The position numbers and the translations under genes are program-made. From contig JAEWDP010000015.1 in assembly GCA_023390055.1 (NCBI GenBank), positions 1 to 33,780 of the forward strand: a DNA stretch of 33,780 bases. Reading direction: 5' to 3'. Source of the DNA: Pseudomonadota bacterium (GTDB lineage Bacteria > Pseudomonadota > Alphaproteobacteria > Rhizobiales > Rhizobiaceae). Below, piece by piece: positions 1-8,555 of this stretch (position 1 is its first letter; every line of letters starts with the position of its first letter). The notes under the pieces were generated by a model that saw only the letters and a program-made list of their open reading frames with translations, was not told the DNA's origin and searched no databases.

Positions 1-733
1 GCCCAACCAGCCATTTCTTGGTATTCTCCCCGAACAGCCGCGCGGTCGAACGGACGCCAACGAGCGCATCATCCTCCTTGTCCTGGTGGGCGTAGATCGT
101 GTCATAGCCGATCGTCCAGGCAACCGCACCAAGGTAAAGCAGGATCGGCGCCAGCGTGAGATTTCCAAACATTGCCGCCCATCCCATCAAGCCGCCCCAG
201 GAAAATGCCAGTCCGAGGAAAAATTGCGGCCAGTCCGTGAACCGTTTTGCAAACGGATAGATGGCGACAACGGCAAGCGACAGGATGCCAAGCATGATCG
301 CAAAGCCATTGAACTGGACAAGCACGATCAGGCCGACCAGGGCCTGCAAGCCTAAAAAGACTTTCGCTTCAAGGCGACTGACGCGGCCGGACGGCAGGGG
401 TCGTGATCGCGTGCGAGCCACGGCATTGTCGATATCGTGGTCGACGAGATCATTATAGGTACAACCGGCCCCCCGCATCGCAACCGAGCCTGTGAAAAAC
501 AGGAACAGGTGAAAGACGAAGAGGGGTATCGACAGGCTGCCGGTCTCAATCGCAAGGTTGGCGCCGAGTGCGGAAGACCAGAAGCAGGGCCACATCAGGA
601 GCTGCCAGCCAATTGGCCGATCCCACCTTGCCAGTTGCGCATGCGGCCACAATTTCCGGGGCAGGACCCGGTAAACCCAATTGTTCGATGGCGCGTCCGC
701 GACCCGGTCGCTCGAAAGATCAACATTGCTCAT
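1..733 (-). CDS. ubiA: 4-hydroxybenzoate polyprenyltransferase UbiA (3' end outside window)
   Basis: Membrane prenyltransferase that attaches the polyprenyl tail to 4-hydroxybenzoate in ubiquinone synthesis. 244 residues are visible and the C-terminus runs off the left edge; the family is usually about 290-320 residues. Both Asp-rich Mg/diphosphate-binding motifs are present: NDLVDHDID at about residues 94-102 and DTIYAHQDKEDD at about 211-222. Hydrophobic helices lie between them (for example near 69-81, 126-140 and 144-158). The start is the ATG at 733 (MSNVDLSS), the only one giving a normal N-terminus; its ribosome site is weak. It lies 66 bp downstream of cfa on the same strand. Product identity is near certain from the two motifs. 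Confidence 0.95.
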   Translation of the reverse strand, partial: MSNVDLSSDRVADAPSNNWVYRVLPRKLWPHAQLARWDRPIGWQLLMWPCFWSSALGANLAIETGSLSIPLFVFHLFLFFTGSVAMRGAGCTYNDLVDHDIDNAVARTRSRPLPSGRVSRLEAKVFLGLQALVGLIVLVQFNGFAIMLGILSLAVVAIYPFAKRFTDWPQFFLGLAFSWGGLMGWAAMFGNLTLAPILLYLGAVAWTIGYDTIYAHQDKEDDALVGVRSTARLFGENTKKWLVG

Positions 734-799
734 GATTGGCTTCTACAGGTCTGCAAACTGACCGGTCAAGCAATCGCAGCTTTCAAAGAACGCTACCGG

Positions 800-2056
800 C
801 TAGACGGCGATCCTGTCGAGCGGATTGCGGCGCTCCTCAAATGCCTTCAGCTCCGCCTCTCGCCTGTTGATGTAGTCGCGATTATCCGGCACGGCGGTCC
901 GCTTCTTGACGATCTGGATCTGCATGATGAAGAAGTTTTCGTGCGTGAAGGCCATCTCCGATGCGGCAAGATAAAATTCCCACATGCGTACAAAACGCTC
1001 GTCGTAAAGTTCGGCTGCCTCCTGCCGGCGCTCCAGAAAACGCTTTCGCCAATGTCGCAAGGTATGGGCGTAGTGCATGGGCAGGATTTCGATGTCGGAG
1101 ACGAGCAGGCCCGCCTTTTCGATGGCTGGCATGACTTCGGAAAGTGCCGGTATGTAGCCGCCTGGAAAGATGTATTTTTCTATCCAGGGGGCGTTGTAAA
1201 GTGCCGGATATGGCTGGCCGATCGAATGCAGGATCATGACCCCGTCATCGGCGAGGACATCGGTTACCTTCTTGAAGAACTTGCGGTGATTGCGACGCCC
1301 GACATGTTCGAACATGCCGACCGATACGATGCGGTCATAACGGTTGTCGGCAGGCAGGTAATAATAGTCCTGCAGCTCGAAATGGACATTGTCGGCAAGC
1401 CCGCGCCTGATTGCGCGCTCTTTTGATATTTTCAACTGTTGCGTGGAAAGCGTGATCCCCGTGACATCGGCACCGGACGCCTCAGCAAGATAGAGTGCCA
1501 TGCCGCCCCAGCCGGATCCGATCTCCAGTATCTGCTGACCGGGCTCTACCAGAAGCTTCGCCGCGATATGGCGTTTCTTGACGAGTTGGGCCTCATCCAG
1601 CGAGATGCCCGGTGGATTGAAATAGCCACAGGAATACTGCCAGTCCTCATCAAGGAAGAGCGAGAAAAGCCGCTCGTCAAGGTCATAGTGATGCGCAACA
1701 TTGCGGCGATTGTGATTGATCGGTACCCGGGTGCGAAACTGTGAGGCAATCAACCTGACGATACCGCGCCAGACCATGGAGAAAGACAACGCCTCGCTCA
1801 GCGTATTGTCCTTTACCAGGGCGAGGAACTCGTAGATATCGCCTTCTTCAATGATCAGGCGCCCATCCATGTAGAGTTCGCCAAGCTTCAACTGCGGATC
1901 GGATCGCAATTCTCGTTCCGCCTGTTCATCGACCAGCCTGATCGTGACCTTGCGGCCACCACCATTGCCGTAGCGGTGCTCACCTTGCGAGCTACGCACC
2001 GTCAGGTTTCCGGTCTTGATAATTTTCCTGAAAATGTCGTTAAGGGACGAGGCCAT
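800..2056 (-). CDS. cfa: Cyclopropane-fatty-acyl-phospholipid synthase
   Basis: SAM-dependent enzyme that methylenates double bonds of membrane phospholipid acyl chains at the inner membrane. The 418-residue protein shows the family order: N-terminal lipid-binding region, the YSCGYF motif at 141-146, then the Rossmann methyltransferase fold with SAM motif EIGSGWGG at 178-185, and GMFEHVG further on. An upstream in-frame TTG at 2077 exists, but I chose the ATG at 2056 (MASSLNDIF) because GGAG sits 8 nt upstream of it. It is followed on the same strand by ubiA. Length and motifs are normal for an active enzyme. Confidence 0.93.
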   Translation of the reverse strand: MASSLNDIFRKIIKTGNLTVRSSQGEHRYGNGGGRKVTIRLVDEQAERELRSDPQLKLGELYMDGRLIIEEGDIYEFLALVKDNTLSEALSFSMVWRGIVRLIASQFRTRVPINHNRRNVAHHYDLDERLFSLFLDEDWQYSCGYFNPPGISLDEAQLVKKRHIAAKLLVEPGQQILEIGSGWGGMALYLAEASGADVTGITLSTQQLKISKERAIRRGLADNVHFELQDYYYLPADNRYDRIVSVGMFEHVGRRNHRKFFKKVTDVLADDGVMILHSIGQPYPALYNAPWIEKYIFPGGYIPALSEVMPAIEKAGLLVSDIEILPMHYAHTLRHWRKRFLERRQEAAELYDERFVRMWEFYLAASEMAFTHENFFIMQIQIVKKRTAVPDNRDYINRREAELKAFEERRNPLDRIAV

Positions 2057-2218
2057 GGAAACAGCTCCGAGAAACAAAGACTAACCTTACGATTTCGAAA
2101 ATCTAGCGTCTTCATTTGCAAGAGCAAGCGGGTTGTTGCCAAGAAAATGCCGTAAAATCACCATCCGCCGGGCAAATGAGCCGAAAACCGGCGCTTCGGC
2201 ACGAAAATTCCTGCTGGC

Positions 2219-4537
2219 TCAGCGCTTTTTCAAGGCCTCAGAAAGTGCTGCCCCCAACGCACTTTGAGACCCTTTCTCATTTGTCCCGGCGGTCATCTTC
2301 CTGGCATTATGGCGCTGGCTGTCCTGTCCGCCACCACGACTTACCCCGGTGGCTTCTCCACCATCCTTGCGCATTGTCAGGCCGATCCGCTTGCGCCTGA
2401 CATCGACCTCCACAACCTTGACCTTAACGACATCACCGGCTTTCACGACTTCATGGGGATCCTTGATAAAGCGGTCGGCAAGCTGGGAAACATGGACCAG
2501 TCCGTCCTGATGGACCCCAATATCGACGAAAGCGCCAAAGGCCGCGACATTGGTGACCGTCCCTTCCAGGATCATGCCGGGCTTGAGGTCGGTAATCTCG
2601 TCGACGCCTTCTGCAAATGTCGCCGTCTTGAAGCTCGGGCGTGGATCACGACCGGGCTTTTCCAGCTCGGAAATGATGTCACGGACCGTTGGCAGGCCGA
2701 ACTTGTCGTCGATGAACTGGCGTGGATCGACCGCCCGCAAGGCAGCGCTGTCACCCATCAGCGCGCGCAGGTCGCGTCCACAGGCCGCAACAATCTTCTT
2801 CGCAACCCCGTATGCTTCAGGATGGACTGCAGAAGCATCAAGCGGCTCCTTGCCATTTGGTATGCGCAGGAAGCCAGCAGCCTGTTCGAAGGTACGGCTG
2901 CCAAGCCTGGCCACCTTCAAGAGGTCCTTGCGGCTTGCAAACGGTCCATTCTGGTCGCGATGAATGATGATTGCGTCCGCAATCGACTTGCTAAGCCCGG
3001 ATACACGCGAAAGCAGCGGGGCAGAGGCGGTGTTGAGGTCGACGCCGACAGCGTTCACGGCATCTTCCACGACGGCTCCAAGCGAGCGCGACAGCTTTGC
3101 CTGGTCGACGTCATGCTGGTACTGGCCAACGCCGATCGATTTCGGTTCGATCTTCACCAGTTCGGCAAGGGGATCCTGCAGACGCCTTGCAATCGAGACA
3201 GCGCCACGCAGCGAAACATCAAGTCCTGGAAATTCCGCAGCTGCGGCCTCCGACGCCGAATAGACAGAAGCGCCTGCCTCGGAAACGATGACCTTGGTGG
3301 GCTTTGTTGCGGAAGAAGACGCCGGAAGGCTTGCGAGCATGTCGGCCGTAAGCTTCTCCGTCTCACGGCTGCCGGTCCCATTGCCGATCGCAATCAGCTC
3401 GATACCGTATTTGCGGATCAGTGAAGCAAGCTCGGCTTGCGCGCCCCGGATGTCATTCCTTGGCGCGAATGGATAGACTGTCGTCGTATCAAGCAGCTTT
3501 CCGGTCCCGTCGACGACGGCCACCTTCACGCCCGTACGGATGCCGGGATCAAGCCCCATTGTGGCACGTGAGCCTGCGGGCGCTGCAAGCAGAAGATCCT
3601 TGAGATTGCGCGCAAACACCTGGATCGCCTCTTCTTCGGCGCGTTCACGCAGTTCGCGCATGAGATCAAGCGACAACGAGGTCGAGAGTTTCACCCTCCA
3701 TGTCCAGCCGGCGGCCTCCATCAACCAGCGGTCTGCGGGCCCCTTGTCGGCAATCGAAAATGCGTTTGCAATGATGTGATGTGCTGGTTTGACCGGTGCT
3801 GGATCAGCCTTGTCCACCTCGATCGACAGCGTCAAGATCTCCTCGTTCCAGCCACGAAGCATGGCAAGGGCACGGTGGCCAGGCACTGTTGCCCAGCGTT
3901 CGAAATGATCGAAATAATCGGCGAACTTCGCGCCCGTTTCCTGCTTGCCGTCGACAACCTTCGCCCTCAGGATCGCGCCGGCACGCATGTGCTGACGCAG
4001 GCGGCCAAGAAGGTTGGCATCCTCGCTGATGGTTTCGGCGACAATGTCACGGGCACCGTCGAGCGCCATCTTCACGTCCGTGACGTCCTCCCCCAGATAT
4101 CCTGCCGCAAGTGCTAGCGGATCGGCCGTACGGTCTGCCCAAAGCGCTTCGGCCAATGGTCCAAGCCCACGTTCACGGGCAATCTCGGCGCGGGTGCGAC
4201 GTTTCGGCTTGTATGGAAGATAAAGGTCTTCAAGTTCGGCTTTCGTCGTCGCCGCGGCAATCCTTGTTGCCAGCTCGTCGGTCATCTTGTCCTGCCCGTC
4301 GATGGAGGCAACGATTGCAGCTCGCCGCGTCTCGAGTTCCCGCAGGTAAACCAGACGCTCGGACAAGGTCCGCAATTGTGTATCATCAAGGCCGCCCGTT
4401 ACTTCCTTGCGGTAACGGGCAATGAAGGGGACGGTCGCCCCTTCGTCAATCAGCGCGATGGCAGCAGACGTCTGCTCCGCTCTGGCATTAATTTCTGCAG
4501 CGATGGTGGCGGCAAGAAGGCGAATATCGGCGGCCAT
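2219..4537 (-). CDS. tex: Tex-family RNA-binding transcription accessory protein
   Basis: Large cytoplasmic nucleic-acid-binding protein of the Tex/Spt6-like family, thought to act on transcription or RNA metabolism. About 772 residues. In order: helical Tex N-terminal region; a YqgF/RNase H-like domain opening with MGLDPGIRTGVKVAV near the middle; a double helix-hairpin-helix region (LNTASAPLLSRVSGLS); and a C-terminal S1 domain beginning GMILEGTVTNVAAFGAFVD. In-frame starts exist at 4576 (TTG) and 4570 (ATG); I prefer the ATG at 4537 (MAADIRLL) because GAGAG lies about 6 nt upstream. It is divergent from purD across a roughly 150 bp gap. Full length, nothing missing. Confidence 0.94.
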   Translation of the reverse strand: MAADIRLLAATIAAEINARAEQTSAAIALIDEGATVPFIARYRKEVTGGLDDTQLRTLSERLVYLRELETRRAAIVASIDGQDKMTDELATRIAAATTKAELEDLYLPYKPKRRTRAEIARERGLGPLAEALWADRTADPLALAAGYLGEDVTDVKMALDGARDIVAETISEDANLLGRLRQHMRAGAILRAKVVDGKQETGAKFADYFDHFERWATVPGHRALAMLRGWNEEILTLSIEVDKADPAPVKPAHHIIANAFSIADKGPADRWLMEAAGWTWRVKLSTSLSLDLMRELRERAEEEAIQVFARNLKDLLLAAPAGSRATMGLDPGIRTGVKVAVVDGTGKLLDTTTVYPFAPRNDIRGAQAELASLIRKYGIELIAIGNGTGSRETEKLTADMLASLPASSSATKPTKVIVSEAGASVYSASEAAAAEFPGLDVSLRGAVSIARRLQDPLAELVKIEPKSIGVGQYQHDVDQAKLSRSLGAVVEDAVNAVGVDLNTASAPLLSRVSGLSKSIADAIIIHRDQNGPFASRKDLLKVARLGSRTFEQAAGFLRIPNGKEPLDASAVHPEAYGVAKKIVAACGRDLRALMGDSAALRAVDPRQFIDDKFGLPTVRDIISELEKPGRDPRPSFKTATFAEGVDEITDLKPGMILEGTVTNVAAFGAFVDIGVHQDGLVHVSQLADRFIKDPHEVVKAGDVVKVKVVEVDVRRKRIGLTMRKDGGEATGVSRGGGQDSQRHNARKMTAGTNEKGSQSALGAALSEALKKR

Positions 4538-4685
4538 GGCAGTCTCTCGTTCAGCAAGGGGGGCGACCATAGTCAAACTTCAAGGCAAGGCAATGCACAA
4601 GCTGGCGATTCCACAGGATGCACGCTTGACCTTTCATCCGCGTCCCCTTAACCGCCGGGGATAGACGAAGCTAGGACCAACGCTC

Positions 4686-5957
4686 ATGAAAGTTCTCTTG
4701 ATCGGCTCGGGTGGACGCGAACACGCTTTGGCCTGGAAAATTGGCCAGTCACCGAAGCTGACGACGCTTTTTGCCGCTCCTGGAAATCCGGGCATCGCCG
4801 AGCATGCGCAGATTGTCGCGCTGGACATCAATGATCATGACGCAGTCTGCGGCTTTTGTCGCGACAACGGCATAGACCTTGTCGTGATCGGCCCGGAAGC
4901 GCCGCTTGTTGCAGGCCTTGCGGATGCATTGCGAAAAAGCGGCATCAATGCCTTCGGTCCATCTGCGGCTGCTGCACAGCTCGAAGGCTCCAAGGGGTTT
5001 ACGAAAGACCTGTGCCGCCGTCATGGCATTCCAACAGGGGCATACCAACGTTTCAGCAATGCGGACGATGCCAAGGCCTATACGCAAAAACAGGGCGCTC
5101 CAATCGTCATAAAGGCAGATGGCCTTGCCGCCGGCAAGGGCGTGACCGTTGCCATGACGCTTGAGGAAGCAACCGCCGCAATTGACGAGTGTTTTTCGGG
5201 AAGCTTCGGGCGTGCGGGGGCAGAGGTCGTCGTGGAGGCTTTCCTTGAGGGCGAGGAAGCGAGCTTTTTTTGCCTATGCGACGGCAAGACGGCCCTGCCG
5301 CTGGCGACCGCCCAGGACCACAAGCGGGTTGGCGAAGGCGATACCGGTCCGAATACAGGCGGGATGGGCGCTTATTCACCAGCTCCGGTCATGACAGCCA
5401 ATATGGTGAACCGGACGATGCGGGAAATCATCGAGCCGACAATCCATGGCATGGCAGAAGCCGGTCATCCGTTCTGCGGCGTCTTTTTTGCGGGCCTGAT
5501 GATCACGGCCAGGGGACCGGAACTCATCGAATACAATGTTCGCTTTGGCGATCCGGAGTGCCAGGTGCTGATGATGCGGATGACAAGCGACCTGTTGCCG
5601 CTCCTTTATGCCGCAGCAACCGGAAGCCTGGACCAGGTTTCGGCACAATGGAGCGATGAGGCTGCCTTGACCGTCGTGATGGCATCCAGGGGATATCCCG
5701 GCGCTTACGCGAAGAACACGCCGATCCCTGCCCTGCCGCAGGGGTCAGCCGGTGAAAAGGTCTTCCATGCGGGAACCGCCTGTCTGGACGGCAAGCTGGT
5801 TGCGACCGGAGGACGGGTCCTCAATGTCACGGCCACCGGAAATTCGGTCAGCGAGGCGAAAGCACGTGCCTATCGCATGGTTGACAGGATCGAATGGGAA
5901 AACGGCTTTTGCCGCCGCGACATCGGCTGGCGTGCCACGGAACGCGAAAACTCATAA
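4686..5957 (+). CDS. purD: Phosphoribosylamine-glycine ligase (GAR synthetase)
   Basis: ATP-dependent ligase joining glycine to 5-phosphoribosylamine, the second step of purine synthesis, in the cytoplasm. 423 residues, the usual length. It opens with MKVLLIGSGGREHALAWKI, the PurD signature. The ATP-grasp core has IKADGLAAGKGVTVA, GEEASFF and NTGGMGAYSPAP, and the metal-binding stretch YNVRFGDPECQ is intact. The start ATG has AGGA about 9 nt upstream. Divergent from tex; followed by a small secreted-protein gene on the same strand after about 100 bp. No anomaly seen. Confidence 0.97.
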   Translation: MKVLLIGSGGREHALAWKIGQSPKLTTLFAAPGNPGIAEHAQIVALDINDHDAVCGFCRDNGIDLVVIGPEAPLVAGLADALRKSGINAFGPSAAAAQLEGSKGFTKDLCRRHGIPTGAYQRFSNADDAKAYTQKQGAPIVIKADGLAAGKGVTVAMTLEEATAAIDECFSGSFGRAGAEVVVEAFLEGEEASFFCLCDGKTALPLATAQDHKRVGEGDTGPNTGGMGAYSPAPVMTANMVNRTMREIIEPTIHGMAEAGHPFCGVFFAGLMITARGPELIEYNVRFGDPECQVLMMRMTSDLLPLLYAAATGSLDQVSAQWSDEAALTVVMASRGYPGAYAKNTPIPALPQGSAGEKVFHAGTACLDGKLVATGGRVLNVTATGNSVSEAKARAYRMVDRIEWENGFCRRDIGWRATERENS

Positions 5958-6031
5958 ACCGGCAACCACAATCTTTACCAAATGCTTACCAGTCCTGCTG
6001 ACTGGTTTGAAACCTTCGGATGCTAATACCT

Positions 6032-6048
6032 CTCCACAACACGTGGAG
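6032..6048 (+). promoter_or_regulatory. Short hairpin that includes the ribosome-binding site of the next gene
   Basis: CTCCAC (6032-6037) and GTGGAG (6043-6048) form a perfect 6-bp inverted repeat with a 5-nt loop. The right arm contains GGAG, the Shine-Dalgarno sequence 7 nt before the ATG at 6056. If folded, the RNA would hide the ribosome site. This may be a simple translational brake or chance. Confidence 0.35.
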
Positions 6049-6055
6049 TAGTATC

Positions 6056-6505
6056 ATGCGACTATTGCTGAGCGGCATCCTGATCCTGACAAGTGGAACG
6101 GCCTTTGCGTCGTCGATCACGCCACTCGTCGGCCATGGCGGCAATGACAGTGTCATCGTCAAGTCCTGCGACACCTGCCCACCTGTCCAAGACGACAATG
6201 ACAAAGCCGACTACAAGGTTCCGGTCCTTGAAACCGGCCTGCAAAAGACCGAGGTCGTCGAAATCGGCGGTGAGAAGATGCTGATCCGGACAGAAGCCTT
6301 TCTTGGCGGCTCACCTGTGGTCCATGTGAGCAAGGTCCATGACTGGATGCCGGAAGGCGGTACCACGCTCGCGGCCATTACAGCGCCCGATGGCATTGAT
6401 CATACATCCAAGGTCGGCGCCGTGCAGGCCACAATGGGGGCCACGATCAGTCCGGACCAGCCTGCAGAAATCGACCTTGAAGGCATGCGCCTTCGGTTGA
6501 ACTGA
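6056..6505 (+). CDS. Small secreted protein, HPE1-like family (function unknown)
   Basis: 149-residue protein with a clear signal peptide: MRLLL, a hydrophobic core to about residue 15, and a likely cleavage after AFA at 16-18. The mature part has a CxxC pair (KSCDTCPP), a central EIGGEKMLIRTEAFLGGSP block and no membrane segment. The pattern recalls short exported rhizobial proteins annotated as plant virulence effector HPE1-like; I rely on memory of that family and the name does not establish a role in virulence. The CxxC could be a disulfide or metal site. An in-frame start at about 6020 exists, but the ATG at 6056 gives the signal peptide and has GGAG 7 nt upstream. It may be co-transcribed with purD. 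Confidence 0.8.
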   Translation: MRLLLSGILILTSGTAFASSITPLVGHGGNDSVIVKSCDTCPPVQDDNDKADYKVPVLETGLQKTEVVEIGGEKMLIRTEAFLGGSPVVHVSKVHDWMPEGGTTLAAITAPDGIDHTSKVGAVQATMGATISPDQPAEIDLEGMRLRLN

Positions 6506-6531
6506 TCGATTTCGGCACTAAGGCTCTGACG

Positions 6532-6647
6532 CGAACAATCCCATCATTCCCCGGTGACACGACGGCCAGTGGGTTCAATGTGGAGGTCGTGGGTGTCCAC
6601 AACTACCTCCACTTTACGTAGTTTTCTGACGCGCCTGCGCTGATAAG
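6532..6647. repeat. Imperfect direct repeat, left copy
   Basis: Matches 8556-8674 in the same orientation. The best part is 33 bp (6615-6647 versus 8642-8674) with 30 identities. A second block around 6532-6566 matches the region around 8556-8592 well, including the bases just past the shared stop codon. The two copies differ in length by 3 bp, one codon, so they diverged as coding sequence. The repeats bracket the AbiE pair. Confidence 0.75.
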
Positions 6648-6693
6648 CGGGGATCAGTGTCGCATCCTTCGACGCTGGCTTGAATGTCAGAAG
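6544..6693 (-). pseudogene. 3'-end remnant of a gene homologous to the one at 8568-8960
   Basis: Read on the minus strand, this stretch ends YQRRRVRKLRK ... DLHIEPTGRRVTGE-stop. The intact gene at 8568-8960 ends YQRRRAKKLRK ... DLIIEPNRRPATGK-stop. Agreement continues ungapped for about 15 residues upstream of the shared Tyr (conserved L, F, I), then meets a TAG at 6700-6702 where the abiE promoter begins. There is no start codon or upstream part, so this is a truncated paralogue or the severed tail of the same gene. It predates or was created by the insertion of the AbiE pair. Confidence 0.7.
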
Positions 6694-6714
6694 AAAATAT
6701 ACTATTTTCTGACA
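6685..6714 (+). promoter_or_regulatory. abiE promoter with overlapping inverted repeat (probable AbiEi operator)
   Basis: TGTCAG at 6685-6690 is repeated inverted as CTGACA at 6709-6714, and the A/T arms between them are also partly complementary. Inside lies TATACT (6698-6703), a good -10 box; the -35 position is poor (CTGGCT). The repeat ends one base before the ATG of abiEi. Known AbiEi antitoxins autoregulate by binding inverted repeats upstream of their operon, so this is the likely operator. Transcription from this -10 would start at most a few bases before the ATG, so the mRNA may be leaderless. Confidence 0.6.
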
Positions 6715-6715
6715 C

Positions 6716-7345
6716 ATGAAAATTGCCGCAACATCGGTACCAGATCAAATCATGAGGCGCCTCCGCGCAGGCGGGCGTGGTGGCGTTTTCACGCCCAGTG
6801 ATTTTCTGGATATCGCCGGGCGCGCGGCCGTCGATCAGGCGCTCTCCAGACTCGTCAAGAACGGTAAGCTACGGCGCCTGGTGCGAGGCCTGTATGATTT
6901 TCCGAAGATTCATCCGCAACTCGGCCCCCTCTCTCCGACCCCAGACGATGTCGCAAAGGCATTGGCACGGGAGACAGGATCGCGGGTGCAGATTGCAGGT
7001 GCGCGCGCAGCCAATGCCCTCGGCCTTTCCACCCAGGTACCGGCAAAAAGCACCTATCTGACCGATGGCCCCTCCCGCCGTATCGTATTGGGCAAGCGCG
7101 TGGTCGATCTGCGTCACGCATCGCCCAAGCATCTCATAGCTCCGGGGAGCGCTGCCGGCACAGTCGTACAGGCCCTTCGTCACGTTGGGGCTGTACGTGC
7201 CCACGACGTTGCGCAGGTCGCGGCGCGTCGTCTGTCGACTAGCGATAAAAAGACGCTCGCATCCTCTGCTGTCCAGGCGCCTGCCTGGATGCGGCCGACG
7301 CTCGTCTCGATCGCCAACGCAGCGTCGGGGGAGATCGATAGATAA
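6716..7345 (+). CDS. AbiEi-type antitoxin / DUF6088 family protein
   Basis: 209-residue protein of the type IV antitoxin class paired with AbiEii toxins. The N-terminal ~70 residues form a winged-helix-like region (VFTPSDFLDIAGRAAVDQAL ... GKLRRLVRGLYDFPK) expected to bind the operator just upstream. The middle (IAGARAANALGLSTQVP ... TYLTDGPSRRIVLGKR) is typical of AbiEi/DUF6088 proteins. No Shine-Dalgarno precedes the ATG. It ends one base before the GTG that can start the toxin gene, so the two are translated together. By analogy the antitoxin represses the operon and counters the toxin without stable contact. Confidence 0.85.
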   Translation: MKIAATSVPDQIMRRLRAGGRGGVFTPSDFLDIAGRAAVDQALSRLVKNGKLRRLVRGLYDFPKIHPQLGPLSPTPDDVAKALARETGSRVQIAGARAANALGLSTQVPAKSTYLTDGPSRRIVLGKRVVDLRHASPKHLIAPGSAAGTVVQALRHVGAVRAHDVAQVAARRLSTSDKKTLASSAVQAPAWMRPTLVSIANAASGEIDR

Positions 7346-7346
7346 G

Positions 7347-8375
7347 GTGGCTCTTCTTCCGGCCGCTGATCGGACAGCGCTGTTTGGCGAAACGGGCGCC
7401 GACCGAGGAGTCGCAAATACGATCATCGAAAAGGACTTCTGGGTCTGCTGGACCTTGAAGCGTGTATTCGGACTGCATGAGGAGGATGCGGCCACCCTTG
7501 TATTCAAGGGTGGCACCTCTCTCTCCAAGGCGTTTGGTGCCATACGTCGGTTTTCCGAAGACATCGACCTTTCCTTCGACCGAGCGGATCTCGGTTACAC
7601 CGGTGACCGCGATCCCGAGAAAGAAGGTATCAGCAAGAAACAGGCGAACAAACTCATCGACGCCCTCGTGAGCGACGTCGAGCAGCATATTGCAGAGAAA
7701 CTGCTTCCAGCGCTCCGGTCGACAATCGTCGACCAACTGGGCGAGCCGGCGAAAGGGGAATGGTCGCTGGAGATAGATACCGCTGACGCGCAGACGGTGA
7801 ATTTTCACTATCCCACGGCACTTAGGGGAGCCGAATACGAAAGCATGGGGTACATCACCCCACGGGTAAAACTCGAACTCGGCGCCCGCGGAGACCCGTG
7901 GCCGACCGAGAAACGAGTGATCCGGCCCTATGCGGCAGATGACTATCCCGATTTCTTCGAGGACCCTGACACCACCGTCGTCGTTCTCTCCGCCCGCCGC
8001 ACCTTTTGGGAGAAGGCGACCGCATTGCATGCCGAGGCGCATCGCCCTGCCGCGTCCCCGTCACCGCAATACTTCTCGAGGCACTATTATGATCTCGCCA
8101 TGCTGCTTGCAACGGACGAAGGAAAAACCGCAGCCACCGATTTCGAACTTCTCGCGCAAGTCGCCAAGCACAAAGCCACCTTTTTTCGATCTGGCTGGGC
8201 GAATTACGACACCGCCCGTCCAGGCACGCTGCGGCTCCTGCCGGACGAAAGCCGGATGAAGGATCTGCGTGCCGACTATAGGGCAATGGCCCCCATGATG
8301 TTCGACGACAGCCCGCCATCGTTCGACGAGATACTTGCCAATGTCGCGGCTTTCCAGGAAACAACGAACAAATAG
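7347..8375 (+). CDS. AbiEii-type nucleotidyltransferase toxin
   Basis: About 342 residues of the AbiEii/AbiGii nucleotidyltransferase family, the toxin of type IV toxin-antitoxin systems; relatives act in phage abortive infection and some add nucleotides to tRNA ends. The nucleotidyltransferase signature is intact: FKGGTSLSK at about 53-61 and EDIDLSFD at about 71-78 (DxD metal site). IEKDFWVCWTLK near 27-38 is a hallmark of this subfamily. The start is uncertain. GTG at 7347 lies 13 nt past GGGGGAG (7327-7333). Homologues I recall begin Met-Asp-x-Val, which would place the start at ATA 7338, only 4 nt past that site. The frame is open upstream to 7185 but this overlaps abiEi in another frame. 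Confidence 0.86.
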   Translation: MALLPAADRTALFGETGADRGVANTIIEKDFWVCWTLKRVFGLHEEDAATLVFKGGTSLSKAFGAIRRFSEDIDLSFDRADLGYTGDRDPEKEGISKKQANKLIDALVSDVEQHIAEKLLPALRSTIVDQLGEPAKGEWSLEIDTADAQTVNFHYPTALRGAEYESMGYITPRVKLELGARGDPWPTEKRVIRPYAADDYPDFFEDPDTTVVVLSARRTFWEKATALHAEAHRPAASPSPQYFSRHYYDLAMLLATDEGKTAATDFELLAQVAKHKATFFRSGWANYDTARPGTLRLLPDESRMKDLRADYRAMAPMMFDDSPPSFDEILANVAAFQETTNK

Positions 8376-8555
8376 CAAGAGGCCAGCAGCTTGGAAGCAA
8401 GGGCTATCAACCTGCGCCTTTATCGATGACTTCGTTCGAGGGCGTGGATTACGTCCCCGAGCTCTCTGCTTCCCGGAATTCTTCGCATCTGAACTGGGCG
8501 TCGACATCGATGATCCGATTTATGCCGAGCACGGTGGCTCTAAAGGGTCTAACAT

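Noticed and set aside
733..799. TTGACC followed by a weak -10 between cfa and ubiA
   Set aside because: The -10 position (GTAGAA/TAGAAG) is too poor to claim a separate ubiA promoter.
437..1426. 329-codon open frame on the plus strand
   Set aside because: Lies opposite ubiA and cfa, gives no recognisable protein and has no ribosome site; a shadow of GC-rich coding DNA.
2264..3424. 386-codon open frame on the plus strand
   Set aside because: Entirely opposite tex, which has all its domains intact.
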